A stretch of 64,000 bases of DNA, from positions 62,001-126,000 of the forward strand of contig NZ_CP061311.1 of assembly GCF_018688095.1 (NCBI RefSeq), given 5' to 3'. Under the pieces are notes generated by a model that did no database searches, was not told the DNA's origin, and was given only the letters and a program-made list of their open reading frames with translations. How positions within the stretch are numbered: position 1 is the stretch's first letter; each line of letters opens with the position of its first letter. The position numbers and the translations under genes are program-made. Below are positions 26,101 through 34,911 of this stretch, one piece after another. This DNA is from Polynucleobacter sp. AP-Titi-500A-B4. GTDB taxonomy: Bacteria; Pseudomonadota; Gammaproteobacteria; Burkholderiales; Burkholderiaceae.

Positions 26101-27921
26101 TCATTACGCTCTAAGATTAAACAAGTAGCTTCTGGTCGTTTCGGTGTGACTACTGAGTATCTGCGCTCTGCTGATCAGATTCAGATCAAGATGGCGCAAG
26201 GTGCAAAGCCAGGCGAAGGCGGTCAATTACCAGGCGGAAAAGTATCTGACTACATTGGTAAGTTGCGCTTCTCTGTACCGGGCGTTGGTTTGATTTCTCC
26301 CCCTCCGCACCATGATATTTACTCAATTGAAGATATCGCTCAGTTGATTCACGATCTGAAGAACGTTAATCCAAAAGCTGACGTTTCGGTCAAGTTGGTT
26401 TCTGAAGTAGGCGTTGGCACGGTTGCTGCTGGCGTTGCTAAGGCCAAAGCGGATCACGTTGTGATTGCTGGTCATGATGGCGGTACTGGTGCTTCACCAC
26501 TATCTTCTATTAAGCATGCAGGTTCACCATGGGAATTAGGTTTGGCTGAAACACAGCAGACCTTGGTGCTCAATGGCTTGCGTAGCCGTATTCGTGTTCA
26601 GGCTGATGGCCAAATGAAGACCGGTCGTGACGTGGTGATAGGTGCTTTATTAGGTGCGGATGAGTTTGGTTTTGCGACTGCTCCATTAGTTGTTGAGGGT
26701 TGCATCATGATGCGTAAGTGTCATTTGAATACTTGCCCAGTAGGTGTAGCAACTCAAGATCCAGAACTCCGTAAGAAGTTTTCTGGCAAACCAGAGCATG
26801 TTGTGAATTTCTTCTTCTTTATTGCAGAAGAAGCACGCGAAATCATGGCTCAACTCGGCATTCGTAAGTTTGATGATTTGATCGGTCGTGCTGACTTATT
26901 AGACACTCGCAAAGGCATTGAGAATTGGAAAGTTCATGGTTTAGATTTCAGTAAGATTTTTGCTGAACCCCAGGTAGCTGCTGACGTTCCGCGTTATCAA
27001 GTACTCACTCAAGATCATGGTCTGACTAGTGCGCTAGATAACATCTTGATTGAGAAGAGCGAGCCCGCATTAGAGCGTGGCGAGAAAGTTTCTTTTATTG
27101 TTCCAGTTAAGAACGTAAACCGCACTGTCGGCGCAATGCTTTCTGGTGAAGTGGCTCAGCGTTATGGCCATGCTGGCTTACCTGATGACACGATTCATAT
27201 TCAGTTAAATGGTACAGCCGGTCAAAGCTTTGCGGCCTTCTTAGCTCGCGGCATTACTTTGGATTTGGTGGGCGATGGTAACGACTACGTTGGCAAAGGT
27301 TTGTCAGGTGGCCGTGTGATCGTTCGCGCTCCCCATGAATTCCGTGGTGATACTGCGAAGAACATCATTGTTGGCAACACGGTGTTATACGGCGCAATCG
27401 CTGGTGAAGCATTCTTTAACGGGGTTGCTGGTGAGCGTTTTGCGGTACGTAACTCTGGTGCGACTACTGTTGTAGAAGGCACCGGTGACCATGGTTGTGA
27501 ATATATGACGGGTGGAACTGTAGTCGTTCTTGGTACAACCGGCCGTAACTTTGCTGCCGGTATGAGTGGTGGCATTGCTTATGTCTATGACGAAGATGGC
27601 TTGTTTGATAAGCGTTGCAATACCAGCATGGCGACCTTGGAAAAAGTACTGCCTTCTGCAGAACAAAACGCCAAAATGCCGAAGTCGGAGTGGCATGCTC
27701 CCATTGATGTTAAAGACGGTGGCGAGCGCTTAACCGATGAGCAAATCTTGAAGAGCTTGATTGAGCGTCATTTCCGTTACACCGGTTCTGAGCGCGCTAA
27801 AGCACTCTTAGCGGATTGGGAAAATGCCCGCGGTCGTTTTGTGAAGGTTCTCCCAACCGAATACAAGCGTGCCTTAGGCGAGTTATGGGAAAAGGCTGAG
27901 AAGAAGACGGTTGCTGCTTAA
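23176..27921 (+). CDS. gltB: Glutamate synthase (NADPH) large subunit
   Basis: This 1581-residue protein makes glutamate from glutamine and 2-oxoglutarate with GltD. From the ATG at 23176, Cys26 (DACGVGF) is the N-terminal nucleophile of the glutaminase domain after propeptide removal. The central and FMN-binding synthase domains follow, with cysteines in KCHLNTCPVG for the 3Fe-4S cluster, and a C-terminal beta-helix domain (GLSGGRVIVRAP). The frame is open back to 23026, but that part crosses the REP-like repeat and promoter and is not GltB-like. Confidence 0.96.
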   Translation: MTTQFKSDLRPIAQGLYDPRNEHDACGVGFVAHIKGKKSHEIVSQGLKILENLDHRGAVGADPLMGDGAGILIQIPDTLYREEMAKQGVTLPPLGEYGVGMIFLPKEHASRLACEQELERTVRLEGQVVLGWRDVPVDVKLPMSPTVQMTEPFIRQIFIGRGRDIMTTDALERKLYVIRKTASHAIQDLHLKHGKEYFVASMSARTIVYKGLLLANQVGAYYQDLQDPRTVSALALVHQRFSTNTFPAWELAHPYRMIAHNGEINTVKGNVNWVNAREGAISSPVLGDDLQKLWPLIYPGQSDTACFDNCLELLVMSGYPLAQAMMMMIPEAWEQHTLMDDNRRAFYEYHAAMMEPWDGPAAMAFTDGRQIGATLDRNGLRPARYYVTDDDLVIMASEAGVLPIPENKIVQKWRLQPGKMFMIDMEQGRIIDDVELKNAVSKAKPYKSWIDAVRVKLDEVDASKADLVDEKMTIRPAAKLLDRQQAFGYTQEDIKYLMAPMAMNGEEAIGSMGNDSPLAVLSNKNKPLYNYFKQLFAQVTNPPIDPIRENMVMSLVSFIGPKPNLLDTNNINPPMRLEVSQPILDFDDITKIRHIGHYTNGKFRSYELDICYPAVWGKAGIEARLASLCAEAADAVRSGYNILIVSDRQVDEKHVAIPALLATSAIHQHLVEKGLRTSVGLVVETGSARETHHFALLAGYGAEAIHPYLAMETLSEMAKGLSGDLSPEKAVKNFVKAVGKGLQKVMSKMGISTYMSYTGSQIFEAIGLNRDIIDQYFKGTPSNVGGIGVFEVAEEALRMHSAAFSNDPVLTNMLDAGGEYAFRIRGENHMWTPDTIAKLQHSTRIGAEKGYQTYKEYANIINDQTKRQMTLRGLFEFKIDPSKAIPLDEVEPAKEIVKRFATGAMSLGSISTEAHATLAIAMNRIGGKSNTGEGGEDPNRYVNELKGIPIKKGETLSSILGSDVVEANIPLQDGDSLRSKIKQVASGRFGVTTEYLRSADQIQIKMAQGAKPGEGGQLPGGKVSDYIGKLRFSVPGVGLISPPPHHDIYSIEDIAQLIHDLKNVNPKADVSVKLVSEVGVGTVAAGVAKAKADHVVIAGHDGGTGASPLSSIKHAGSPWELGLAETQQTLVLNGLRSRIRVQADGQMKTGRDVVIGALLGADEFGFATAPLVVEGCIMMRKCHLNTCPVGVATQDPELRKKFSGKPEHVVNFFFFIAEEAREIMAQLGIRKFDDLIGRADLLDTRKGIENWKVHGLDFSKIFAEPQVAADVPRYQVLTQDHGLTSALDNILIEKSEPALERGEKVSFIVPVKNVNRTVGAMLSGEVAQRYGHAGLPDDTIHIQLNGTAGQSFAAFLARGITLDLVGDGNDYVGKGLSGGRVIVRAPHEFRGDTAKNIIVGNTVLYGAIAGEAFFNGVAGERFAVRNSGATTVVEGTGDHGCEYMTGGTVVVLGTTGRNFAAGMSGGIAYVYDEDGLFDKRCNTSMATLEKVLPSAEQNAKMPKSEWHAPIDVKDGGERLTDEQILKSLIERHFRYTGSERAKALLADWENARGRFVKVLPTEYKRALGELWEKAEKKTVAA

Positions 27922-27975
27922 GCAACTGAATCAAACAGACAGACGGATATTAAGAAAAGATATTAAGGATTAGAT

Positions 27976-29439
27976 ATGGGCAAGGTCACTGGATTTATGG
28001 AGTTTGAGCGCGTCGATGAGACATATGAAGCGCCTGTTAAACGTCTTCACCATTACAAAGAGTTCGTTGCAGCTTTAACGGATGAAGAAGCCAAAGTTCA
28101 GGGCGCGCGTTGTATGGACTGCGGTATTCCATTCTGTAACAACGGCTGCCCAGTCAACAACATCATTCCGGACTTCAACGACTTGGTTTTCCATAACGAT
28201 TGGAAAAACGCCTTAGATGTTTTGCAATCCACCAATAATTTCCCGGAGTTCACTGGCCGTATCTGCCCGGCACCCTGCGAAGCTGCTTGTACATTGGGAA
28301 TCAACCGTGCACCAGTTGGCATTAAGTCTATTGAGCACGCGATTATTGATAAGGGTTGGGAAAGCGGTTGGGTTAAGCCCCAGCCATCAAAAACCAAGAC
28401 TGGTAAGAAGGTAGCGATTGTTGGTGGTGGTCCTGCTGGTATGGCAGCTGCTCAGCAATTGGCTCGCGTTGGCCATGATGTAACCGTATATGAAAAGAAT
28501 GATCGTGTTGGTGGTTTACTTCGCTACGGCATTCCAGACTTCAAGATGGAAAAGTGGCTCATCGATCGTCGCGTAGAACAAATGCAAGCCGAAGGCGTGA
28601 AATTTGAAACCGGCGTTTTTGTTGGCAAAGAGGCGATTGGCGTAGAAGTCAAAAATTACTCTACGAAGACTGTCTCACCTGAGCAGTTAATGAAAGATTT
28701 TGATTCAGTGGTAATTACTGGTGGTGCAGAGCAACCGCGTGATCTTCCTGTACCAGGTCGTGAGTTAGCTGGCGTGCACTACGCATTGGAATTTTTGATT
28801 CCTCAAAATAAAGAAAACGCCGGCGACTTCAAAAACGAAATTCGTGCAACTGACAAGCACGTTGTGGTGATTGGTGGCGGCGATACTGGATCTGATTGCG
28901 TTGGCACATCTAATCGTCATGGCGCGACCAAGATCACTCAGTTCGAATTACTTCCGCAACCTCCTGAAGAAGAGAATAAGCCTTTGGTATGGCCTTATTG
29001 GCCAACCAAGTTGCGCACCTCCTCTTCCCATGAAGAAGGTTGTGATCGCGATTGGTCAGTTGGCACCAAGCGTTTTGAGGGTAAAAACGGCAAAGTTGAA
29101 AAATTGATTGGTGTTCGTTTGGAGTGGAAAGACGGCAAGATGGCTGAAGTTCCTAATTCTGAATTTGAGATCAAGGCAGATTTGGTACTTTTAGCTATGG
29201 GTTTTGTATCTCCAGTCCAGCAAGTGCTCAATGCTTTTGGCGTAGAAAAAGATGCTCGCGGCAATGCCAAAGCAACGGTAGAGGGCCAAAACGCCTATCA
29301 AACGAATGTTCCTAAGGTATTTGCTGCTGGAGATATGCGTCGCGGTCAATCCTTGGTGGTTTGGGCGATTCGTGAAGGCCGTCAATGTGCGCAAGCAGTA
29401 GACCAGTATTTGATGGGGTCATCTGTTTTGCCCCGATAA
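27976..29439 (+). CDS. gltD: Glutamate synthase (NADPH) small subunit
   Basis: This 487-residue flavoprotein passes electrons from NADPH to GltB. Cys46, Cys49, Cys54 and Cys58 (CMDCGIPFCNNGCPV) are Fe-S ligands; GGGPAGMAAAQQLAR is the FAD site and GGGDTGSDC the NADPH site. It follows gltB after 54 bases. Its stop codon is inside a perfect palindrome, and mlaF begins 10 bases on. Confidence 0.96.
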   Translation: MGKVTGFMEFERVDETYEAPVKRLHHYKEFVAALTDEEAKVQGARCMDCGIPFCNNGCPVNNIIPDFNDLVFHNDWKNALDVLQSTNNFPEFTGRICPAPCEAACTLGINRAPVGIKSIEHAIIDKGWESGWVKPQPSKTKTGKKVAIVGGGPAGMAAAQQLARVGHDVTVYEKNDRVGGLLRYGIPDFKMEKWLIDRRVEQMQAEGVKFETGVFVGKEAIGVEVKNYSTKTVSPEQLMKDFDSVVITGGAEQPRDLPVPGRELAGVHYALEFLIPQNKENAGDFKNEIRATDKHVVVIGGGDTGSDCVGTSNRHGATKITQFELLPQPPEEENKPLVWPYWPTKLRTSSSHEEGCDRDWSVGTKRFEGKNGKVEKLIGVRLEWKDGKMAEVPNSEFEIKADLVLLAMGFVSPVQQVLNAFGVEKDARGNAKATVEGQNAYQTNVPKVFAAGDMRRGQSLVVWAIREGRQCAQAVDQYLMGSSVLPR

Positions 29440-29447
29440 TATCGGGG
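29431..29447 (+). repeat. Perfect palindrome over the gltD stop codon
   Basis: CCCCGATA (29431-29438) and TATCGGGG (29440-29447) are perfect inverted repeats around one A, so the RNA hairpin has a 7-bp or shorter stem. It contains the gltD TAA and covers the GGGG before the mlaF ATG at 29450. It has no T run and so is not a typical terminator. Confidence 0.7.
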
Positions 29448-29449
29448 AT

Positions 29450-30298
29450 ATGAATAGTTCTCAGCCAAGCGCATTGGATGTCAAAAAGCCTCTAGGTGAA
29501 GTTGTCGTTTCTATTAAAGACGTCAACTTTTCCTATGCTCCTGGCGAGAGACAAATTCTGTCGGGACTCAATATGGAGTTTCGCCGCGGTCAAGTGGTTG
29601 CCGTCATGGGTGGTTCTGGTTGCGGCAAGACTACGATTCTTCGATTAATTGGCGGTCAATTCACCGCTCAATCTGGACAAGTGTTATTTGAAGGCCAAGA
29701 CATCGGCAAGATGAGTGGCGATGAACTCATGGCTGCCCGTCGTCGCATGGGTATGCTTTTCCAATTCGGTGCACTGTTCACTGACCTGAGTGTTTTTGAG
29801 AACGTTGCATTTCCGTTGCGTGAACATACTAATCTGAGTGAAGAGCTTTTACGCTCGCTAGTGTTAATGAAACTCAATGCAGTGGGCCTGCGTGGTGCTC
29901 GTGATTTAATGCCATCCCAAATTTCTGGTGGCATGGCAAGACGTGTTGCCTTAGCAAGAGCAATTGCATTAGATCCTCCGCTCATCATGTATGACGAACC
30001 CTTTGCAGGCTTAGATCCGATTTCTTTGGGCATTACTGCAAGGCTGATTCGTGATTTGAATAATGCTCTGGGAGCCACGAGTTTATTGGTCACCCACGAT
30101 GTTGAGGAAACCTTTGAAATCGCGGATTACGTCTATTTCATTGCCAATGGAAAAATTGGTGCACAGGGCACTCCTGAAGAATTAAGTCGATCCACAGATC
30201 CTTTTGTAAGACAGTTTTTAGATGCCGCTCCGGATGGTCCTGTGCCATTTCATTATCCAGGACAAAGTTTGACTGAAGATTTTGGAGTAAAGATTTGA
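29450..30298 (+). CDS. mlaF: Phospholipid ABC transporter ATP-binding protein MlaF
   Basis: This 282-residue ATPase powers MlaFEDB at the inner membrane in outer-membrane lipid asymmetry. Walker A is GGSGCGKTT (54-62), the signature is ISGGMARRVALARA, Walker B is LIMYDEPFAGLDP, and the H-loop is in LLVTHD. It is the first gene of mlaFEDACB. The TGA overlaps the mlaE ATG by one base. Confidence 0.95.
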   Translation: MNSSQPSALDVKKPLGEVVVSIKDVNFSYAPGERQILSGLNMEFRRGQVVAVMGGSGCGKTTILRLIGGQFTAQSGQVLFEGQDIGKMSGDELMAARRRMGMLFQFGALFTDLSVFENVAFPLREHTNLSEELLRSLVLMKLNAVGLRGARDLMPSQISGGMARRVALARAIALDPPLIMYDEPFAGLDPISLGITARLIRDLNNALGATSLLVTHDVEETFEIADYVYFIANGKIGAQGTPEELSRSTDPFVRQFLDAAPDGPVPFHYPGQSLTEDFGVKI

Positions 30299-31086
30299 TG
30301 ATTTCAATCCTTAATCTTTTCGGCGATCTCGGATTTTTTATTCGTCGCAATTTAGCGAGTCTTGGTCTGGCTGCACGCATGTTTTCTGCAGTCATTTGGC
30401 GCTCAGGTTTTTTATTGAAAAGACCACGCTTAGTGGTGGATCAAATCTTATTTGTTGGCAATCACTCCTTTGTGATCATTGCTGTTTCTGGTTTGTTTGT
30501 TGGATTTGTTTTGGGTCTTCAGGGTTACTACACCTTAAATCGTTACGGCTCTGAACAGGCTTTAGGTTTATTGGTTGCCTTATCTCTCACTCGTGAACTA
30601 GGCCCTGTCATTACCGCCTTATTGTTCGCTGGACGTGCAGGTACTTCATTGACTGCAGAAATTGGCTTGATGAAGGCTGGCGAACAGTTAAGCGCCATGG
30701 AAATGATGGCTGTAGATCCATTAGGTCGTGTGATCGCCCCACGTCTATGGGCCGGCATTATTTCTATGCCTATTTTGGCCACAATCTTTACGGCTGTCGG
30801 CGTGATTGGTGGTTATTTTGTGGGCGTGCCTTTGATTGGGGTGGATTCCGGAGCATTCTGGTCGCAAATGCAGGGTGGAGTAGACCTCTTTTCCGACATT
30901 GGTAATGGCTTGATTAAAAGCTTGGTATTCGGTGTAGCGGTGACTTTTATAGCCTTGTATCAAGGATATGAAGCCAAACCAACGCCTGAGGGTGTTTCAC
31001 AGGCAACTACACGTACTGTAGTGATTTCTTCTTTGTCGGTTTTGGCATTGGATTTCTTGCTAACCGCGATGATGTTCTCAAATTAG
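30298..31086 (+). CDS. mlaE: Phospholipid ABC transporter permease MlaE
   Basis: This 262-residue permease has about five to six hydrophobic segments and the MlaE motif LSLTRELGPVITALLFAGRAG, then GEQLSAMEMMAVDPLGRVIAPR. It forms the membrane part of the Mla complex. The ATG at 30298 overlaps the mlaF stop; a TTG at 30295 is less likely. mlaD starts 21 bases after it. Confidence 0.95.
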   Translation: MISILNLFGDLGFFIRRNLASLGLAARMFSAVIWRSGFLLKRPRLVVDQILFVGNHSFVIIAVSGLFVGFVLGLQGYYTLNRYGSEQALGLLVALSLTRELGPVITALLFAGRAGTSLTAEIGLMKAGEQLSAMEMMAVDPLGRVIAPRLWAGIISMPILATIFTAVGVIGGYFVGVPLIGVDSGAFWSQMQGGVDLFSDIGNGLIKSLVFGVAVTFIALYQGYEAKPTPEGVSQATTRTVVISSLSVLALDFLLTAMMFSN

Positions 31087-31107
31087 AAAGAATAAACTGA
31101 GGCTCTT

Positions 31108-31590
31108 ATGAGAAAAAGTGCAATTGATATCTGGGTAGGAATTTTTGTTGCCATTGGTTTATTGGCAGCATTATTTCTAGCGTTGAAAGTTGGCAATATG
31201 AATGCTGTGTCATTTGCCCCAACATACAAAATTTCGGCACGTTTTGACAATATTGGCGGCCTAAAGCCACGCGCACCAGTCAAGAGTGCAGGCGTGGTTG
31301 TGGGCCGGATCGCTAATATTTCTTTTGATGACAAAACCTATCAAGCAACCGTGGTGATGACGATCGAAGAACCCTATAAGTTTCCTAAAGATTCCTCTGC
31401 AAAGATTTTGACTTCAGGTTTACTGGGTGAGCAGTACATTGGCCTAGAAGCTGGTGGGTCTGATGATATGTTGACCAATGGTGAAAAGATTTCACAAACT
31501 CAATCAGCAATTGTTCTCGAGAATTTAATCAGCCAGTTCCTCTATAACAAAGCTGCCGATAGCGGCCAAGAGAAGAGCGCGGCAAAGTAA
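31108..31590 (+). CDS. mlaD: Phospholipid ABC transporter substrate-binding MlaD
   Basis: This 160-residue protein has one N-terminal membrane helix (about 8-28) and an MCE domain (about 37-115; YKISARFDNIGGLKPRAPVKSAGVVVG), the hexameric tunnel of the Mla system. LEAGG in the MCE end and the acidic GSDDML part also fit. The stop TAA overlaps the mlaA ATG by one base. Confidence 0.95.
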   Translation: MRKSAIDIWVGIFVAIGLLAALFLALKVGNMNAVSFAPTYKISARFDNIGGLKPRAPVKSAGVVVGRIANISFDDKTYQATVVMTIEEPYKFPKDSSAKILTSGLLGEQYIGLEAGGSDDMLTNGEKISQTQSAIVLENLISQFLYNKAADSGQEKSAAK

Positions 31591-32348
31591 TGTTTTTGGT
31601 AGTCAAGTTCATGAGCAAGATTAGGCAATACGTTTTGCTTTGCATGGCTGCTATGTTGGTAGGTTGTGCCTCTATTCCTGCGGGTGTTGAGCCTTCTCCC
31701 CATGATCCTTGGGAGTCCTTCAATCGCTCTGTATTTGAATTTAATGAAGGCTTAGACGCTTACTTATTAAAGCCAGTAGTAGCGGGCTACCGTTTTGTGT
31801 TGCCCGAGTTTGTGCGTGAGGGCATCTATAACTTCTTTAGCAACTACGGCGATATCTATAACGTTGCGTATAACTTGCTACAAGGAAAGCCAGGTTATGC
31901 CTTCAATGATTTAATGCGCGTGGTCGTTAATACAACAATGGGTTTGGGTGGCTTCATCGATTTAGCAACCCCAGGCGGTCTTGAGAAACATAAAGAAGAT
32001 TGGGGTCAGACATTAGGCGTTTGGGGGGTACCCGCGGGGCCTTATGTTGTATTGCCTTTCTTTGGTCCAAGTAATGTACGCGATACCTTCGGTACGGTTG
32101 CGGACTTAGAGTCTGACTATTTATTTAGATTGCTTCCAGATGTTGCCCTCCGTAACAGCATTACCGGCCTACGCGTAGTAAATGCCCGCAATACTTATTA
32201 CGAGGCCGGCGATCTTTTAGATGGAGCTGCAATTGATAAATACAGCTTTATGCGCGATGCCTACATTCAGAGGCGTGAGTACCAGATTAATGAGGGTCGT
32301 GATGATGAGGAGCCTCAGATGCCGGTTTACGAAAACCCTTATCAGTAA
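31590..32348 (+). CDS. mlaA: Outer-membrane lipoprotein MlaA (VacJ)
   Basis: This 252-residue protein has a lipoprotein signal peptide with lipobox LVGC. Its body has the MlaA signature: DPWESFNRSVFEFNEGLDAY, GDIYNVAYNLLQGKPG, and the DWGQTLGVWGVPAGPYVVLPFFGPS block. MlaA removes mislocalised phospholipids from the outer leaflet. It may start at 31590 or at a later ATG at 31611 (MSKIRQ). Placement inside the mla operon, between mlaD and mlaC, differs from E. coli, where it is elsewhere. Confidence 0.94.
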   Translation: MFLVVKFMSKIRQYVLLCMAAMLVGCASIPAGVEPSPHDPWESFNRSVFEFNEGLDAYLLKPVVAGYRFVLPEFVREGIYNFFSNYGDIYNVAYNLLQGKPGYAFNDLMRVVVNTTMGLGGFIDLATPGGLEKHKEDWGQTLGVWGVPAGPYVVLPFFGPSNVRDTFGTVADLESDYLFRLLPDVALRNSITGLRVVNARNTYYEAGDLLDGAAIDKYSFMRDAYIQRREYQINEGRDDEEPQMPVYENPYQ

Positions 32349-32407
32349 GCACCGTGTGTGAGGGGCTAAAATTAGCCTTAACAAGATAAATCAAACGAGA
32401 TAGATAT

Positions 32408-33049
32408 ATGAAAAGCTTCAAGATTGCTTCTAAATGCCTGGCATTGAGCTGCTTATTTTTTTCTGGAATGCTATTTGCACAAGTGCCTGATCAGGCAACT
32501 CCACCCGACGCCCTGATTAAGATGGTTGTGACTGATGTGATGGCTTCAGTAAAGGCCGATCCAGAAATTCAAAAAGGCAATATTCCGAAGATTGTAGATT
32601 TAGTCGAAAAGAAAATTGTTCCGTATACCGACATGCGCCGCACTACTGAAATGGCAATGGGGCCCAATTGGAAAAAAGCGACTCCTGAACAACAGGCGCA
32701 ACTTACTTCCGAATTTAAGAATTTACTCATTCGCACTTACTCTGGGGCTTTGAGTCAGTTACGTGATCAGACTGTGCAATTTAAGGCTTTACGCGCCGCG
32801 CCAGATGATAAAGAAGTGGTTGTGAAAACCGTAGTGCTTGGTCGTGGCGATCCAGTACCTTTGGATTACCGTTTAGAAAAAACGGATAAGGGTTGGAAGG
32901 TTTATGACATGAATATTATGGGTGTTTGGTTGGTAGAGGCATACCGCAATCAATTCACAAATCAGATTAGTCAGAATGGCGTTGAAGGCCTTGTGAAATT
33001 TTTGCAAGATCGTAACAAGCAGTTGGCTACAGCTAAGCCAGCCAATTAA
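32408..33049 (+). CDS. mlaC: Periplasmic phospholipid-binding protein MlaC
   Basis: This 213-residue protein has a signal peptide (about 1-24, MKSFKIASKCLALSCLF start) and the Ttg2D/MlaC domain (about 35-205), with YTDMRRTTEMAMGPNWKKAT and YDMNIMGVWLVEAYRNQF. MlaC shuttles lipids between MlaA and MlaFEDB. It follows mlaA after 59 bases, the longest gap in the operon. Confidence 0.94.
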   Translation: MKSFKIASKCLALSCLFFSGMLFAQVPDQATPPDALIKMVVTDVMASVKADPEIQKGNIPKIVDLVEKKIVPYTDMRRTTEMAMGPNWKKATPEQQAQLTSEFKNLLIRTYSGALSQLRDQTVQFKALRAAPDDKEVVVKTVVLGRGDPVPLDYRLEKTDKGWKVYDMNIMGVWLVEAYRNQFTNQISQNGVEGLVKFLQDRNKQLATAKPAN

Positions 33050-33065
33050 TTTAAGTTTAGAAAAG

Positions 33066-33323
33066 ATGCCCTTTCTTTTGCCGCAAACAGTTACGCAAGA
33101 AAACGCTCTGCAGTTGCAGAAAGAGGGTTTATTGAATATTGCCACTTTAAAAATGGTTGATTGTTCTGCGCTCAAAGATTTTGATTCCACTGTTTTGACA
33201 GTGTTGCTGGCATGGCAAAAAAAATTACAGGCTGATGGACAGTCTTTAACAGTCGTGCAGCCCCCTGAAAAGCTAAAAGTATTGGCTAATGTTTATGGCG
33301 TCTCTGCATTGCTAGGCTTGTAA
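33066..33323 (+). CDS. mlaB: STAS domain protein MlaB
   Basis: This 85-residue protein is a short STAS domain: ALQLQKEGLLNIATLKMVDCSALKDFDSTVLTVLLAW, then VVQPPEKLKVLANVYGVSALLGL. MlaB binds MlaF and is needed for MlaFEDB stability and activity. It lies at the end of the mla operon, 4 bases before the next ABC ATPase. Confidence 0.88.
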   Translation: MPFLLPQTVTQENALQLQKEGLLNIATLKMVDCSALKDFDSTVLTVLLAWQKKLQADGQSLTVVQPPEKLKVLANVYGVSALLGL

Positions 33324-33327
33324 CGGC

Positions 33328-34080
33328 ATGCATTCAGCCATCTCCATTAAAAACATTTCAAAGCATTACGGAGCACTTCAAGCCCTTAATGATGTTTCTC
33401 TAGCCATTGAGCCTGGAGAATTTTTTGGGCTTCTTGGGCCCAATGGTGCAGGTAAGACCACTCTAATTTCGATCTTAGCTGGCTTAGTCAGGGCCGACAA
33501 AGGACAGGCTGCTATCTTGGGCGCAGATGTTCAAACTGCGTTTCGTGAAGCGCGTCGGATGCTTGGTGTTGTGCCACAAGAACTCGTCTTCGATCCATTC
33601 TTTACCGTTCGTGAAACCTTGCGTTTTCAGTCAGGTTATTTTGGAATTCGTAACAACGATGCTTGGATCGATGAAATCATGGCTAATTTGGATCTCACTG
33701 GTAAAGCCGATAGCAATATGCGTGCTTTGTCTGGAGGCATGAAGCGTCGTGTATTAGTTGCTCAGGCTCTAGTGCATCGTCCTCCTGTGATTATTTTGGA
33801 TGAGCCTACAGCGGGTGTTGACGTGGAGTTACGTCAGTCTTTATGGCAATTTATTAGTCGCCTAAATCAAGATGGTCACACGATTGTTCTGACTACACAT
33901 TACCTAGAAGAGGCTGAGGCCTTGTGTCAGCGTATTGCGATGCTCAAGCAAGGCAAGATTGTTGCCTTAGATACAACCGCTAATTTGCTCGCTCGTTATG
34001 GCTCAGTTAAAAAAGATGGCGAAGGTAAAACCGATCTCGAAGATGTGTTTGTCAACATTATGTCGGGAGGTGCTCTATGA
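33328..34080 (+). CDS. ABC-2 type transporter ATP-binding protein (YadG-like)
   Basis: This 250-residue ATPase has Walker A GPNGAGKTT (about residues 35-43), signature ALSGGMKRRVLVAQAL, Walker B VIILDEPTAGVD, and H-loop TTHY. The pair with the next gene resembles E. coli YadGH, an ABC exporter of unknown substrate that follows mla genes in betaproteobacteria. The stop overlaps the permease start by four bases. Confidence 0.9.
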   Translation: MHSAISIKNISKHYGALQALNDVSLAIEPGEFFGLLGPNGAGKTTLISILAGLVRADKGQAAILGADVQTAFREARRMLGVVPQELVFDPFFTVRETLRFQSGYFGIRNNDAWIDEIMANLDLTGKADSNMRALSGGMKRRVLVAQALVHRPPVIILDEPTAGVDVELRQSLWQFISRLNQDGHTIVLTTHYLEEAEALCQRIAMLKQGKIVALDTTANLLARYGSVKKDGEGKTDLEDVFVNIMSGGAL

Positions 34081-34877
34081 GTGACAAGCTTAATAAAGCC
34101 TTAAGCAGGCCAACGCTTGAATACGGTAGCGGCTTTCCGACCCTTTTATTGAAAGAGGTCAAGCGCTTCTACAAGGTAGGGTTCCAGACGGTTGCTGCCC
34201 CAGTCTTAACAGCAGTTCTATACCTCATGATTTTTGGTCATGTATTAGAAGGTAGAGAAGTTTATGGGCGCTTAAGCTACACCGCATTCTTAATTCCAGG
34301 CTTAGTCATGATGAGCGTATTGCAAAATGCGTTTGCAAATACTTCTTCATCTCTGATTCAATCAAAAGTTACCGGCAACTTGGTGTTTGTATTGCTCGCC
34401 CCGTTAAGTCACTTCGAGTTTTATGCAGCGTATATTTTGGCTGCAGTCTTCCGAGGCGTTGTGGTGGGCTTGGGAGTTTTCCTTATTACGATTTGGTTTG
34501 GATTGCCCTCCCTAGAATATCCGCTTTGGATTTTGACTTTTGCTTTCTTGGGCGCTGCTATCTTGGGAAGCTTAGGATTAATTGCAGGGATTTGGGCAGA
34601 TAAATACGATCAGCTAGCCGCTTTCCAAAATTTCATCATCATGCCGGCCACGATGTTGTCGGGGGTCTTCTATTCGATTCATTCCTTACCGCCAGCTTGG
34701 CAAGTTGTATCGCATTTCAACCCATTCTTTTACATGATTGATGGGTTTAGATATGGATTCTTCGGGGTCTCTGATGTATCCCCATGGAGCAGCCTAGCTA
34801 TTGTCCTATGTTTCTTTGTGGTGGTTTCAGCCATTGCTTTGCGCTTATTGCAAAAGGGCTATAAGCTCCGACATTAA
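34077..34877 (+). CDS. ABC-2 type transporter permease (YadH-like)
   Basis: This 266-residue protein has about six hydrophobic segments and the ABC-2 membrane domain with GLVMMSVLQNAFANTSSSLI and the MPATMLSGVFYSIHSLPP motif of polysaccharide-exporter-like ABC-2 permeases. It is the partner of the overlapping ATPase. The cargo is unknown. ibaG begins 34 bases later. Confidence 0.9.
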   Translation: MSDKLNKALSRPTLEYGSGFPTLLLKEVKRFYKVGFQTVAAPVLTAVLYLMIFGHVLEGREVYGRLSYTAFLIPGLVMMSVLQNAFANTSSSLIQSKVTGNLVFVLLAPLSHFEFYAAYILAAVFRGVVVGLGVFLITIWFGLPSLEYPLWILTFAFLGAAILGSLGLIAGIWADKYDQLAAFQNFIIMPATMLSGVFYSIHSLPPAWQVVSHFNPFFYMIDGFRYGFFGVSDVSPWSSLAIVLCFFVVVSAIALRLLQKGYKLRH

Positions 34878-34911
34878 TTATTAATACTGAAAGCTTTATT
34901 AGGAGAGAAGT

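Noticed and set aside
27933..27975. GATATTAAG repeated before gltD as a regulatory site
   Set aside because: It is just two copies in an AT-rich ribosome-binding region; chance is a sufficient explanation.
32364..32377. GGCTAAAATTAGCC palindrome between mlaA and mlaC as a terminator or operator
   Set aside because: It has no loop or T run, and 14 bases of palindrome in an AT-rich gap are not convincing alone.
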